A program made the position numbers and the translations under genes. This document shows positions 50,611 to 62,703 of a stretch of 64,000 nt of DNA, piece after piece. Positions within the stretch are counted from its first letter, which is position 1. Every line of letters begins with the position of its first letter. The notes below the pieces were generated by a model that saw only the letters and a list, made by a program, of their open reading frames with translations, was not told the origin of the DNA and did no database searches. The stretch spans positions 194,059 to 258,058 of the forward strand of contig NW_019091505.1 in assembly GCF_001949145.1 (NCBI RefSeq), read 5' to 3'. The DNA comes from Acanthaster planci (taxonomy: Eukaryota; Echinodermata; Asteroidea; Valvatida; Acanthasteridae).

Positions 50611-53180
50611 TCTGTATGTAAAACAGGTATGTGAGTGTGTGGCTACATGTATATCAGTGCGTGTATGTCCAAGATGCTCTTCAGGGACATCTCAGTAGTG
50701 ATTCGCTCCTATAGGGTGGCAGATTTCTTTTAATTTTATGGCATTGCAAATTTCATAAACGACGCTGTAAATTCCTTAAATTGGAGTGTGAATTCCTTCC
50801 TGAAAATGTATGACATGAAAAATCTTAATATTGGGAAAATGTGATTTTGGAGAGTGATGGACTTGTAAACAGTAGAGATGTCCTTTCTGTCTGAGAAGGG
50901 GACATTCTAAAGCATGTCACACAGTGTGGCCTTCGTATAGCGGTTTGTTTTTGTCATCAAATTCTTCCTTTTTGAGATTTTTACGACTTGATTTTTTTTA
51001 CATGTGCACATGTACTTAGAGAAAAACTAAAAATCTTGTTCAGTTTTACTTTGCCATCACCATTGGCAATCCTCTATGAATAGAAATCTAACAGTGATTG
51101 AATTACTGCAGGCATCCTTTACATCACCATGCAGAGGGATTGCATTTACTGTATTCATGTCTTCTGAGAAAATTGTCTGCAAATCTGCCTTGCCCACGGC
51201 GGCTTGTTCAAGAGTGTTTATGAGAGAGCAGGGGTTTGCAATATTTGTACACATATTTGAAGTACACACACGTTCGTGTTATGACAGAACCTTAGTAGGC
51301 AAACATGCATGTATATGTAAATTTGTCTTATAAATTGGTCTAGTCGTTGCTCAAAAAGTACCATATTGTACGTTCCTGGACGAAGGCTTTCAAACTGAAA
51401 GATAGCATTTTCTGAATTACTTTAGCCTAAATCTTATCTGCAAGCTGGGTTAAGTGTATTATTTATTTGATTATGTTTCTAATGTTGCACTGTAAAATAA
51501 TCAGGTTATTTCAACAAGAGGAACAATTGATACCGTTCTGGTTTACGTCATTTTGCAGTCGTTCAGCCTTCTGAGTGGTTGTCTTTCCTTCCTCCATGGT
51601 CATAATTATATAGATATTGTGAACAAGGTCCATTTGTTTTGACTTTTTCTCTAAAATTGATAGGCTTGTCCAATGGATCTATTTCCTTATCAAGTTGTAT
51701 TGTTCAGTTAGCCGTAGAAGTAAAAATAACCGCCGCTCCTCATTTCTTAGAAACATTTTCATCACTATAGATTTTCTGGTTATCTGTGACTATCGTCAGT
51801 GACATTTCCCATACCCACTCTTTTTGATGCCCCACCCAACGTTGACCCTATTCCTCTCTTCAGAAATGGAGAGCTTCTATAACGAGACCGTATTTCTCAT
51901 CGTCACCGGCCCATCATATGTTCTCATCAGGCTGTCTTCACACATTATTACTCTTCTCAAATATTTGTTGTCTCCTCCAAGACACCACTAGTTATTTTCT
52001 TTCTTTACCTAGTGATTCAATTAGCACCTTGCTCTCAAGAGCTTTGTTTGCGGACAGAGCTGCATAGAATCCAGCTACACTGAGACATCATTCTGAATGC
52101 AAGATTTAGATGTTGTGAATCTCTTTACCAACTTGAGCAGCCGGCATTATTTGTCCATCCTCAAGTCTCCAACCCCTCAGCTCATCTCATGCCTGGAATT
52201 GTGTTACTTCACAGCAGGACATCTTCCCTACTTTGTCCTGCCAAATATTTACCACTCTAGAATTTTGTCCCCACGTATTGGTTTTTGTGTTAAGCCCAGG
52301 CATGATGCTGTATGCTGGCTTCCACTGGCACTATGCTTTCTGTGTTGTATGTTTTGCAAGGAGAGGATCTATAGTGTGGTCTTTAAGAAAGAAAGGAACA
52401 AGAATTCCAGGTTTTGCACCCCGTTGTGAAGACTGAAACACCTCCTCAACGATCATGAGTACTGCAGACAACAGTTTCCACTAGGAAAGGTTAAAAGGGG
52501 GCTGTTCTATTCTGCAGCTGAATGCTTTGTTTATTGATTTTAGTGCAATTAAGGTCAATTATTAACGTAGTTACTGGTAATAGCTTGTTTAGGCAGGGCC
52601 ACAGTAACAACTGACCTTCTGCTTGGAACTTGTACATAGGTTTGATGAACCTTCCAAATAAGTGCAATCTGGTTCCTAAGGTACATGCAATACAGCTGGG
52701 TTCTTTTGTCCAGAAAATGGACATGTAATCACTTAGTTGGTGCGCATGCGCTAAAATTTGTCAAAGTTGTGGTCACTTTCTGTTGCTTGTTAAAATGGTG
52801 ACGCCAAGCAGCAAACGACTTTACCAAAATCTATCTGCAGAGATCTTGTTTAAATGTTTGTTGAGTTTATACCAGAGAAATATAATCACTCTTCAGATTT
52901 CATTTTGTGGTGTGTTTCTTGTTAATCATACGTGACGTTTGGGAGGAAATAGGGTGAAAAATGCCTGTGTATGTTTCATTTCCGAACGTAAAAAAGGCTA
53001 TTTTAAACTCAAAAATTTGAATTGTTCTCCATTTTTCTCACAAATGCTGCATACATGTATCTTGATAATTGAAAGAGTGTTTGAAAAAGGTTATCTTGTT
53101 ATGTTTAAGCGATTGCGAATTATCCTTGATTAGTTTGATCAATTTCAATTTTGGCTCTCTGTCGACCGGTCGGCGTGTGT
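50611..53180 (+). other. Intron 1 segment
   Basis: No supported exon, RNA gene or mobile element. TACATGTA is at 50644 and 53052. Frames of 85-110 codons (51076-51333 and 52097-52429) are unrecognised. Confidence 0.45.
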
Positions 53181-53209
53181 GCATGTACATGTACATGTAC
53201 GTGTACTGT
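53181..53209. repeat. Short (CATGTA)n run
   Basis: About three CATGTA units followed by a diverged unit. It contains two overlapping TACATGTA palindromes (53186-53199). It is the densest local example of the palindrome that recurs through the intron. Confidence 0.8.
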
Positions 53210-54687
53210 AGATGTAATCCATCAACACACGTAAATGTAAATACATGCACTACTACGGACAAATTCTCATGCAAAATATTCAATTCGCATTAACTTGAAA
53301 ATACTACCAATGTTTTTGTTGGGTCTTAATACAAACAGCCTTTTATTTTGTTTGCCTGGATAAACTGGAGAAGTTGTTCTAAACTGGGAAAGACAGTGGA
53401 CATATTTTTTCAAATCTGATCGTGTTTATTTTTTTAATCATTTTTTTTAGAATTTGTTTCAAATTTTGTGCCACTGGGTTCATTATAATATGATGGTTTA
53501 ATGTTGTCTGATCAATTTTTAGTTACCTGGTTATCTCTGTGAACTTCATTTGTTTGTGTTTTGTTAAAACTAAATAATGGTCTCCATCCACATAGAGAAG
53601 TGTAGGAACCATGTCCGATGTCGCCTGCCTCGAAATGCACAGTAAAGTGATGGAGTACGCATGCGCTAACTCTCAACTAAGTGGTGCACAAGGGCATGGG
53701 AGTGAACATAGGGGTGTTACATGTAGAAGAGAGGTCTGACTTCTTTTCATTGTATTTAGGTTCTTTGGTGGTTGTGATCTTAGTTTTTTACTTTCCTGTA
53801 CTTTTTCCAAAATAAATTGATTTACATGTATTATACAAATCTAAGGTGGCAGTTTTTACAAAATGTAGAAGTATTTTATATGGGTAGTAAGGAAGCACCT
53901 TTTGCCCTTTGTTGGCCAGTTGCACATTCTTGTGTAATCCCCATGAATTCTTTGCTTTTTTCCCCCCTGCCTTTTTCTCATTCTTTCCTCCTTTTTTTCA
54001 TGTTGCTACGGTTCCCTGTAAATTTTCAGTTGGCATTCCTTGTACAAACTGTATGTATACCAGTCTTAGAAAGGGACAATATGATCAAGGTCAGCATTTG
54101 TTTGTGTACTTCTCTTTCGCTGAAATTGATTCCCTTTGTCCGGGAATAACAGAAGTCCAAGTAGTGATGAAGTAAGCCCAGGGGTTCAAGTTTCCCCTAG
54201 GCTTGTTTACAGACATGGATATCATAAAAGCACAAGGTGGTTGAGTACACACACCTTTTGGAAGTCGGTGAGTGAGTCGAGATGGAAGTAATGCCAACAC
54301 TATGGAGCAGTCAGGCAAAGATATCAAGTCCAGATAATAGACGGTTGGCCTTGAAGAACTAAATTGAACCCAAATTGCACAGGGTTTGAGAGACTTAAAA
54401 GCTGTATTTCTACAGAGTGACTGCACTCTCTGATGAGATTTACAGTTGGATTTGCTGCTGCTCTCCCCTCTGTCAGAGCTTTGAGAAAAAGAAGCAAAAG
54501 AAACAACAGACGACCATGTTTACATAATAAACTTGGAAAAGATTGTATATGTACAATGTATGTGCAGTGTTTGTGCCAAACATACATCTACACTAATTAT
54601 GCAACTGCCTTGTATTCCTGTCTGGGGTTTAAAAATGGCTGTGCTGTCTCTGCAATGATCTCATTTTATCATTGCTAAGATAGCTGT
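53210..54687 (+). other. Intron 1 segment
   Basis: AT-rich and T-rich on the + strand. TACATGTA is at 53718 and 53823. A 110-codon frame (53817-54149) encodes a Phe/Leu-rich peptide, as expected from T-rich DNA. No supported gene. Confidence 0.45.
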
Positions 54688-54727
54688 GTAAACCAGAACA
54701 GCTTGATGTAATCCAGAACAGCTTATG
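54688..54727. repeat. Two-copy 20-bp tandem repeat
   Basis: GTAAACCAGAACAGCTTGAT is followed directly by a copy close to GTAATCCAGAACAGCTTAT. The copies share CCAGAACAGCTT exactly. It is a minor tandem duplication within intron 1. Confidence 0.75.
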
Positions 54728-57700
54728 TTTTCCACAAGAAGCTCTCCAAGACTCTCTCCAACATGAGTTCTCCACTTGATGGATTGTGGATGACAAGGTT
54801 TGTCCACAGACCTACTTTTACGAACATTTCTTTCCTGTTGTCACTAGTGCAATGGCCTTCCTCCATGATCTCATCATGCTCTCATAAACAAATCCCTTTT
54901 CCAACTCCCACACAGGTAGGTACGAACATCTTTACTAGACAGAATTCGAGGCCTTGAATGCATGCACTGCCTGGCATGGTACACAAAAAGTAGGACAGCA
55001 GATCTGGTCTGCACTTGAGCCACTGTCTATCATGGAAAGATGTCTATACTGGATGATGTCAAGCATTGCTGGATATCATCAAGCCACTTGCTGACAAGTT
55101 AATGTACCTAGGTTAAATGTTTATGAAATGTATCCACCTATCTTAAGTGACTGTTAAAATTTCTTGTATGTTGAAAGAATGCAAGATGAGAGCTGTTCCA
55201 GTAAGGCACAGGAATGTCTGAGCCACTTGGAAGGAAAAACATTTGAGAGCTGAGAAAAGAAGGGCAGTAATACTCCTGCAAGTCGTGTTTCTTGTATGAA
55301 AAAGCCTGCACTAAAAATGATACAATGTCTAGTCCCCTCCTCCTCTCCCCCACCACCTTTGCCACCCACACAGTCGCGCTTCAAAGGTTTCCAAAATGTG
55401 AAATCCAGGAAAAAGTACTGCCTCTCATTAGCAGAAATCATTTCAGATAATGTTACATCATTTCCTTGCCCAGATCAAATTGCTTAGAGATAATATTACC
55501 AGAGACCACAAAGGAACATTCCAGCTAGCCCCGGGTATTGTACAGTGTAAGCTGTCTGAACTTATTCTGGTTATCACAATGGCAGAAGGTGGGAGTATAT
55601 CTTGCCAGTGTTGAAACTTCTCTGAAGAGTCTGCTATAAAAAGAGTCTGAAAATGTCAGCTTTGTAAACAGATTTTAAACCAAATTGATCAATTTAAGAG
55701 AAGTCTCCTAATGAAAGCTTGCAGCTGTAAATTTATCCATCTTTATAATTTTTTTGTGTCGATGGAAAGGCTCTGTGAAGATGTGATATTCTTATGAACA
55801 TCGGATTAAATCTTAATTGGGAGGGAGGGAATAGAATTCCCATTATCCACTTTTTCTGTGATATTGTAACTTGTTTTTTTTTTGCTCCAAGTCTTTATGA
55901 GTTTTTCTATTGATAATTTGAGGTCAGTTTGACTCTAATTTTGTGACTATTCAACCCATGCTTTTCTAATTTTCAAAGGCAGGCTGAATAAAATCAGAAC
56001 TTTTCCCATTGACCATCCACAGTGCAATGTGCCAAACAAATTAATGCCGCTGTAGTGTACATGTAACCATTACAACAAACTTTTATTCATTTGATTAAAA
56101 CTGTAGAGATACTCATGTGCACATAATGTGAGAAAGCCCCCCTTAAACCTTGACCCGTAAAGGTTTAAAGCATAACAAGAGAGCTACCTACAAGTTTTTA
56201 TTGATAGTTACATTGTTCACCATATCGCTCAGTTTTTTTTTTTTTGAGGGGGGAGTTTGAATTCATACGTCACTTTTTTTGCTCCAGATTAAAGGAGATG
56301 TAATTGTTTGACAAACGTATTATCTGAGAATTAAACCCAAGATGAAAAGGCTCAAAAAATTCTTTTGCATAGCTTTTCAACATTTCAAGGATTTGGCCAC
56401 TGTCCCATCCGGGTTTATACTGTGATTATAAAAGAGTCTTTTACTCTCGCCGTACATTGACACTCTAGGACATTTTTGCCATTGTCAAATCAGGACGTGT
56501 TACTGTCCTGCTCAATGGCAATTTAATCTGTTGGAATGTGTTCGGGTTTGGCTTTTTTGAAGGGTTCAAAATTCACTGAAAAGTACTGTTGTACAATCGT
56601 CATGTACTAATATGTGCATGTATTAAAAGTTTGCATTCTTACGATTCTTTTGACTTTAACAATTTTCATGATCTTTGTCTGTTAGAATCTTGGATTTGTG
56701 TATTCATTTAAGCAGAATATGGCAGTTTTTTGTCTTGTACATGTACATGTAGGTCTTGGTCATATGCCATCATGGATAAGGATCATTGATTTTCTTCGAT
56801 TAAGGCTGGCAAGAGTTGCTAAAAAATTGTGAATTTGTGAGTTGTAAAGGTAGATTGTTAACTTAGCATCACTGAATTGTAGACAAGATATGAAAAAGAT
56901 TGGATGCTGATATACAATGTCTTTGGCTAGTTGGAAATAACTGTAGAAGACAGTCTGACATTTTGCTTTTTAGAATAACTTTGTCAAATACAGTTTAAAA
57001 ACAGGCAAACTGCTTGCAGACTACAGTGACCTGAAAATTGGAAGATCCAACTAGTTAGAGGGCTTGACATTGAATCCTTAATACTCAAAGGCAAACAAGA
57101 TTCTGCTAGGATTGAACCCTCAGGCCCACTATTTTGTTGCTGTTAAGTTAGAGTATAGCATGCTGAATCCCGTTGGAATGCAAAAGGTACGGTTACATGT
57201 AAAAATAGAAATTATGGTTTTATGCACAGAGATGCAGAGATGATCCAAATGCAAATTTTACATTGTTTAGTTTTGATTGTGCTTCTTGCAAAACATAGAT
57301 TGTGTGGGTTGGATACATCAGTTAATCATTATCTCTAAACATGACAAATGTGTCCCTTCTGCATTTCCAGCAGCTGATGAGTGTCATCTGCCATATACAT
57401 TCATTTACAGTCAAAGAAGGGAAAGAAGTGTCTTTGCTGAGAAGCATTACTCATTGCTTTTGAACATGTTCATAATCACTCAGCGAAACGTTCTCACATG
57501 CAGATGTATCATGGCGATCCCTATGGACACAGGGTGATCCAATATGTGCTGATGTCACATTTTACTGATGCCCGGAAACAAGGATGACCCTGTATTATAG
57601 ATGAAGTCATCGGTGAACAGTTCTCCGTGTTTGAATGTAAAAAAAATGTGCATTAATACACACAGAATTCCTGCGAGGTTGCCGCTTGATGTGGACCGCA

Positions 57701-60550
57701 CTCTCGAGAAATATTTAGTCATGATGAGACACTACCTGTAGGTGCTTCATTTGGTTGGCCAATTACGCTGTATGTCTGTGATATCGGGAAATGCATGGTT
57801 AGTCTGCTAAATTATGGTTGCTGTCTTTTTGTCATTTATCTTCAAATCAGTTATCATTTTACTGAGTACGTGCAAATAGTGGCCTTGAGAAAATTTAGAA
57901 TGAAAACAGCAGACAAGGATGACATCCATTCCTATTGCCTCTCAACAATTTGTGCCGACCATAATATATTCATTAGCTAGCCAAGGGCAGTGCTTAATGG
58001 CACATTTTTCTGTCACCATGATGCATCTCACACCTTGCTGATAAAATTTAATCTAGTACATGTACTTTCCACCAGGCTGTAGCTTACAGCTTCTAAACTG
58101 ACCAGTTCAACCCAATTACATCGACAGGCAGTCTCTGGTCAGTTCTGGAAAGTACATTTTACAAATTGCTACGATTTAGCATTCAAGTCCATGGACACCC
58201 TGACATCTGTTCACACATATTACTAGCGCGGTTGCCATTTGTCAGTTGCCATAGTTGCCAAGTAATGACGTTACCGTGGAGATTCATCCCTCACCTATCC
58301 AGGTAATCTCTCACCGTATTCCAGAGTGATTCTTATGAAATGAGAGTGCAGTATGTAAATCCAAAGCATCTCTAGCCAAGGTCTCTCTGCTGCTGGTGCC
58401 ATACTGAGATAAGTCAAGGGTAACCCGTGTAGAAGAATCATACGTCAAACAGCAGTGTGTGCTATCATAGCCTGTCGATGTTTACAAGAGGATTTTTTTC
58501 AGTGTTCGTTTACTGTTTTTCATTCTTTCAACTCCAGCACAAGTCCCTGTATGTACTGAACATTACATGCACAAGTATGAGACATTCCTGTGAACATGCA
58601 TGTAGAATAATGCAACAAGTTTGCTGCTACATGTATGTACCCACAGTTGTTCAGAGATGTCAAGGGAAATTTGTTCACATTCAATTCCGAATTGATTCCG
58701 CTCACTTGACTCAGCACTTGACTCTCATTTTTAGACCTACTAGCTCCATCCGCTACTGCACAAAGCAAGTCCAGATTCATGCACATGCTGAGATCAGACA
58801 TCGCTGTGAAATGCAGGACCAGTTCAGAAAAGAATGTATTTGGCATGTAGTTTTTATATATGCCCAGCTGCTATAGTTTTGAGAAAGGTCTTTCTTTGTG
58901 CATTTTTGTCGTGTGGTGCTTCCAGATTGGCTGCTGAATCGTAAGCTTCTAATGTAAAGAGTTGTGCAGATTTTTCCTTATTGGAGCCGCTTTCCGAAGT
59001 GCAACATTTTGGGAGCAATAAATCATATCATCAACCAGAACCATCTGACAAATGAAAGAACTCATCGTAGACCCCTCCTCTTTAGTGCATTACCTTGATT
59101 GTATTTCAGGGCAATCACCCTGCTATAAAACAAGACTTGTCAACATGGGCCGTCCCTAAGACCACTGCCCCCTGGCTCCTCTCTGTTTTGACCGCATCAT
59201 CACCAGAAATTACCTGTATCCCCCTCAAGTAACTTTCAACCTGGATCTACAATGGGACTTGGATTCACACTGGCTTTGTATGTTTACATTCATGTTACCA
59301 TGCTCCATAATGCATGTTTCTCATACAAGTTGGTGGCTTTTGGCTAATAGACTCTCAGGAGATGTAACAATCTTTAAGACTTACTAGTAGGTGGTCCATG
59401 AATTAGAGTCTAAATCAAGGAGATCTTCCCAAGTGCTGTTCCTGGCATTTTCTAAATTGCACCATTGATTTAGCCCACCCCTGGAGCAAGAATAATGTGT
59501 TGAGAGATTCTTCTATTATTCCCCTGTTGGCATGGTTATTTGTGACCTAAATTCCATCCATTTCTGGTATGAAGGAGGATGAGGGTTTCAGGCCATTGAC
59601 TGTGGGTCTTTTGAGGCTTAATTAGTTTGGTGAATTGAAGGTAACATGCTGGTTGAATGGCATTTCCAGCAGCATCTGTCTTGTTTCAACAACACTGCAA
59701 GCTGGTCAGATTAGAACTCCCATTGAGAATATCAGCAGGACAAATTGGTTGGGAATATGAGGGTCCATCATGACCAACCACTGTATAGTAGTCATCCAGT
59801 GCAGGGGGGGCTGATTTTTCCACTTGTAGCTCTGAGAAGAAATCAAATTTTGTTCATTGGGAGAAGTGTCAAACGTTCACTCAAAAAATAAAATGCATTG
59901 CTGGATTTTATACCTTGTACCTTTACTCAAGCTCTGACACTGTTTATTGTCCTTGTAAAGTCAGTTTTGTAAAACAGATGTAATTGTTGTATATGCCATT
60001 TTGAAATGGGGCCTTTGAGATTGAGACCATGCAATTTATAAAAGTTTACATTGCTCACACGTACATGTACTGTATCTTAATACTTGTAGTGTTAAAACAT
60101 AAATTGTCATCGGGCCAATACGTCTAAACTTGCACATACATGTACACGCTTACTGTATAGGTGTTCATGGTTTAATAATGGCGCCCACTTTTTCTATCAA
60201 ATCAAATCAAATATTTTTGACGGAATTCCTTTTTTAATTCAACCAAAACATCAAATAGTCAAATAAAATGCTAAACCAATCAATGTTACAAGTGTACTGT
60301 TTTATCAGATATGAGGGTGAATCATTGGTGTCAAGTTCGGATTCCACTTACATGTATCTCACATAAACAGGACTTTTTCAAGACACCTAAAATCACTGAT
60401 CATAAAGTGCGAACACAGCCTAGAGAGACTTCATCTCATCTGACACCTTCGACAGGAAACTATGCTTCAGTACCAGTCAATCCCTTCCAAAGTTATGTCT
60501 AAAGATTTCCCAGTAGACATATTCAACAGATTGTGTTTTGTCGCCAACAG
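54728..60550 (+). other. Intron 1, 3' part
   Basis: No further exon recognised. It has the highest density of TACATGTA in the window (56058, 56738, 56744, 57194, 58057, 58628, 60062, 60137, 60349). It ends in the acceptor TTGTGTTTTGTCGCCAACAG at 60550, a modest pyrimidine tract with a consensus CAG. Confidence 0.7.
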
Positions 60551-60704
60551 GGGAACTGCAGATGGCACAGCGTGAGCGGTCGGACGGTAACCTTGACGAC
60601 GACAGCATTGATGCAGTTATCGGAGCTGGAGAGGCGACAGCTTCAGAAGGTTGCTCACCAGAGGTTGCAAAACATGCATCTCGGACCAATCATTGTACCC
60701 AAAG
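60551..60704 (+). CDS. ARHGAP6: ARHGAP6/36-type RhoGAP, second coding exon
   Basis: A 154-nt internal exon, too short to stand out as an open frame alone. It is bounded by AACAG|GGG and AAAG|GTAGGA; it starts in phase 0 and ends in phase 1. It adds 51 residues, starting GNCRWHSVSGRTV, with the core LSELERRQLQKVAHQRLQ and ending GPIIVPK. Human ARHGAP6, from memory, has WNSMSGRSV, then LSELERARLQEVAFYQLQ, then ITIPKD in the same order, and the split codon after IVPK starts with G as Asp would. This block precedes the catalytic RhoGAP domain in the family. The entry phase matches the donor of the exon at 26272-27300. The next exon and the RhoGAP domain, with its arginine finger, are not in the window, so catalytic competence cannot be judged. 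Confidence 0.9.
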
Positions 60705-62632
60705 GTAGGATTATAAAAGAAGAGAAGGAAGTTGTCAGGGTTTTGTATTGCACAGGTAGATACAGGTAAACAGAGAAATAGAACATGTCTCCATAAAGTT
60801 TCTGATGGAAGGATCATAGATAATATCGTAAAAGTAAAGCTTGGTATCAGAGACATGGTATTACAGCACAATCAACATCAATCAACAGTCATCCCCACCA
60901 TCATAACCTCACCATCTTCTGCACATAGCCTTTAAAATAAAGATTTGGGTAATAGGGCTTTTTGTATAAAGGCTGATTATCAGAAGATGTTCGACTTTCT
61001 TAGGATTTGGAAAAAACAATATCTTGAAGAGAATGAGTGTCAACAGACAATAAAGCTATCTACTGACTCTGTGTGGCTGTAAAGCCCTGAGTCTATTTGT
61101 ACGTCAGCATGAAAAGAGCTCGGCATCCAACCTCTATTCTCCTGGGAGAGACCCGGAGCAGGAACCTGGATTTTTGACGTCAGCCTTCAAATTCCAGGGT
61201 CCATTTGTCACATCAGAAGCAGTTGAGAACCCAGTTCTAAACCTGACATTTATGGGGGACAGCACGGCGCAAGTCAAAATGCCAAAATTGTGTAAAGGAG
61301 CAGAAAAAGCCGAGGCACAGAGTGCATGCATTTGGGGACCTCCAGACCCCAGTAGGCTTGTAAGATGCCCTGTTTAGATTGGTCTGCCTAGGAGTGATGA
61401 GACGGGTATAAAGACATAGACAAGAGTAACTAGGGAGCATACCGACGTAGTCTATCACTCAGACAGCCAGTTAAGCTCAGGCATTAGCAGGAATTCCATA
61501 AACCAGATCAGTGGAGCATCCCAGAGATGCTACATCTATCTCTGGATGCGATTCTCAGACACGATGCATTACACCATCATCAAGCCAAGCTTGGGGAATT
61601 CTTACTCAAGCATCTTCCATGTGTTCCATAATGGTAATGACAGACGTCAGAAACAGCCATTTCTTCATGTACCCCCTTGGGCTCCTAAATATAAAACAGA
61701 GCTCACGTTGAAACTACAGATTAATGCCTTGATAAAATCCTTGTCATAATATAACATTTAAGTAGATTTAAGTGAAATGAAATGTAATTAAAAAAAATAA
61801 AATATTGAAATTATGACAGAATATTCCTCCTGCTGAAATACCTGTATATTTTGACGGCCAAATCTCCCTGGTCAAGTTCAGTTTTTGTATTTAAAGTTTT
61901 ATTTATAATTACCGTAATTTGTTTATGTTTCCTCTTAAAGTCTGTTTAATTATCTGTCATTCTCAAGTGTGAGCATTTTGTTGATGAATATACTTATTTT
62001 ACATTTTTGTCGTGTGAAAAATAAAATTGTTTTGCCTTTCAACACCCAATGGATATTGACATTTAAAATAGTGAAAACTGAATTTAAAAGGTTTTCAATT
62101 TAGGAAATTCTCTCCAAAACAGTGTTTGATTTTGAAAACAATTTAGGTTTTCTCTGTGTGATCCTCTTGTGAAAATATCAGGAATTATGTACATGTAATT
62201 ATAGATTTCCCAAACTGAGCCCTTCCATGCAAAAATAGAAATTTACCTGTTCATCATTGTGCTTATTATTATGTGTAATTCATGGAACAAAGAGAAGTTG
62301 TCAAAACATGACAGAGGAAACCACTTTATGTAATAATGACGTCAGCAAATGAGTGATGAATTTGCCACGTCTGTATCTGATAATTATCTCATTCCTATGC
62401 CATATACGCCAGTCAGCTTTTTCTTTATCAGCGGTGTTTAAAATTCTGGCAATTTTTGCTCACTGCATTGTTATCAGTTGGTGTAACAGGGAAAATGGCA
62501 CACTATGGGGAACTCGCAAAACAACAAAAACTCTAACTAAACCAAGGATTTTTGAGGGAAAAGTCGCAGGAAACTGAATCAATAGGGACTCAGACACCAA
62601 TAGTTGATTTAAAAAGGACATAAAAGAATTTT
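60705..62632 (+). other. Intron 2, first part
   Basis: It starts with the donor GTAGGATT. I searched by eye for the Lys-rich block that follows IPKD in the family and did not find it with splice sites. TGACGTCA occurs at 61175-61182 and 62337-62344. The stretch 61130-61400 is GC-richer, with frames open on both strands, but is unrecognised. TACATGTA is at 62190. Confidence 0.65.
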
Positions 62633-62703
62633 TTAACCCTAACAGTCCCAAATCCTCCAATTTCAATACAATTTTACATATACCCTAGGGGGGTTAGGGT
62701 TAA
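62633..62703. repeat. 71-bp inverted repeat with CCCTAA-type arms
   Basis: TTAACCCTAAC (62633-62643) and GTTAGGGTTAA (62693-62703) are perfectly complementary 11-bp arms around a 49-base spacer that itself contains CCCTAGGGGGG. The arms resemble the metazoan telomere unit TTAGGG/CCCTAA. A small foldback element is the simplest reading; interstitial telomeric repair is the alternative. Confidence 0.65.

Noticed and set aside
57105-57175. tRNA-like GGTTCAATCCTAGC on the minus strand
   Set aside because: A T-arm-like motif exists, but no D arm, box A or acceptor pairing of normal length could be found.
57366-57492. CTGATGAG followed by CGAAACGTT as a second hammerhead
   Set aside because: The two boxes are about 110 bases apart with no convincing stem II, unlike the compact core at 10430-10460.
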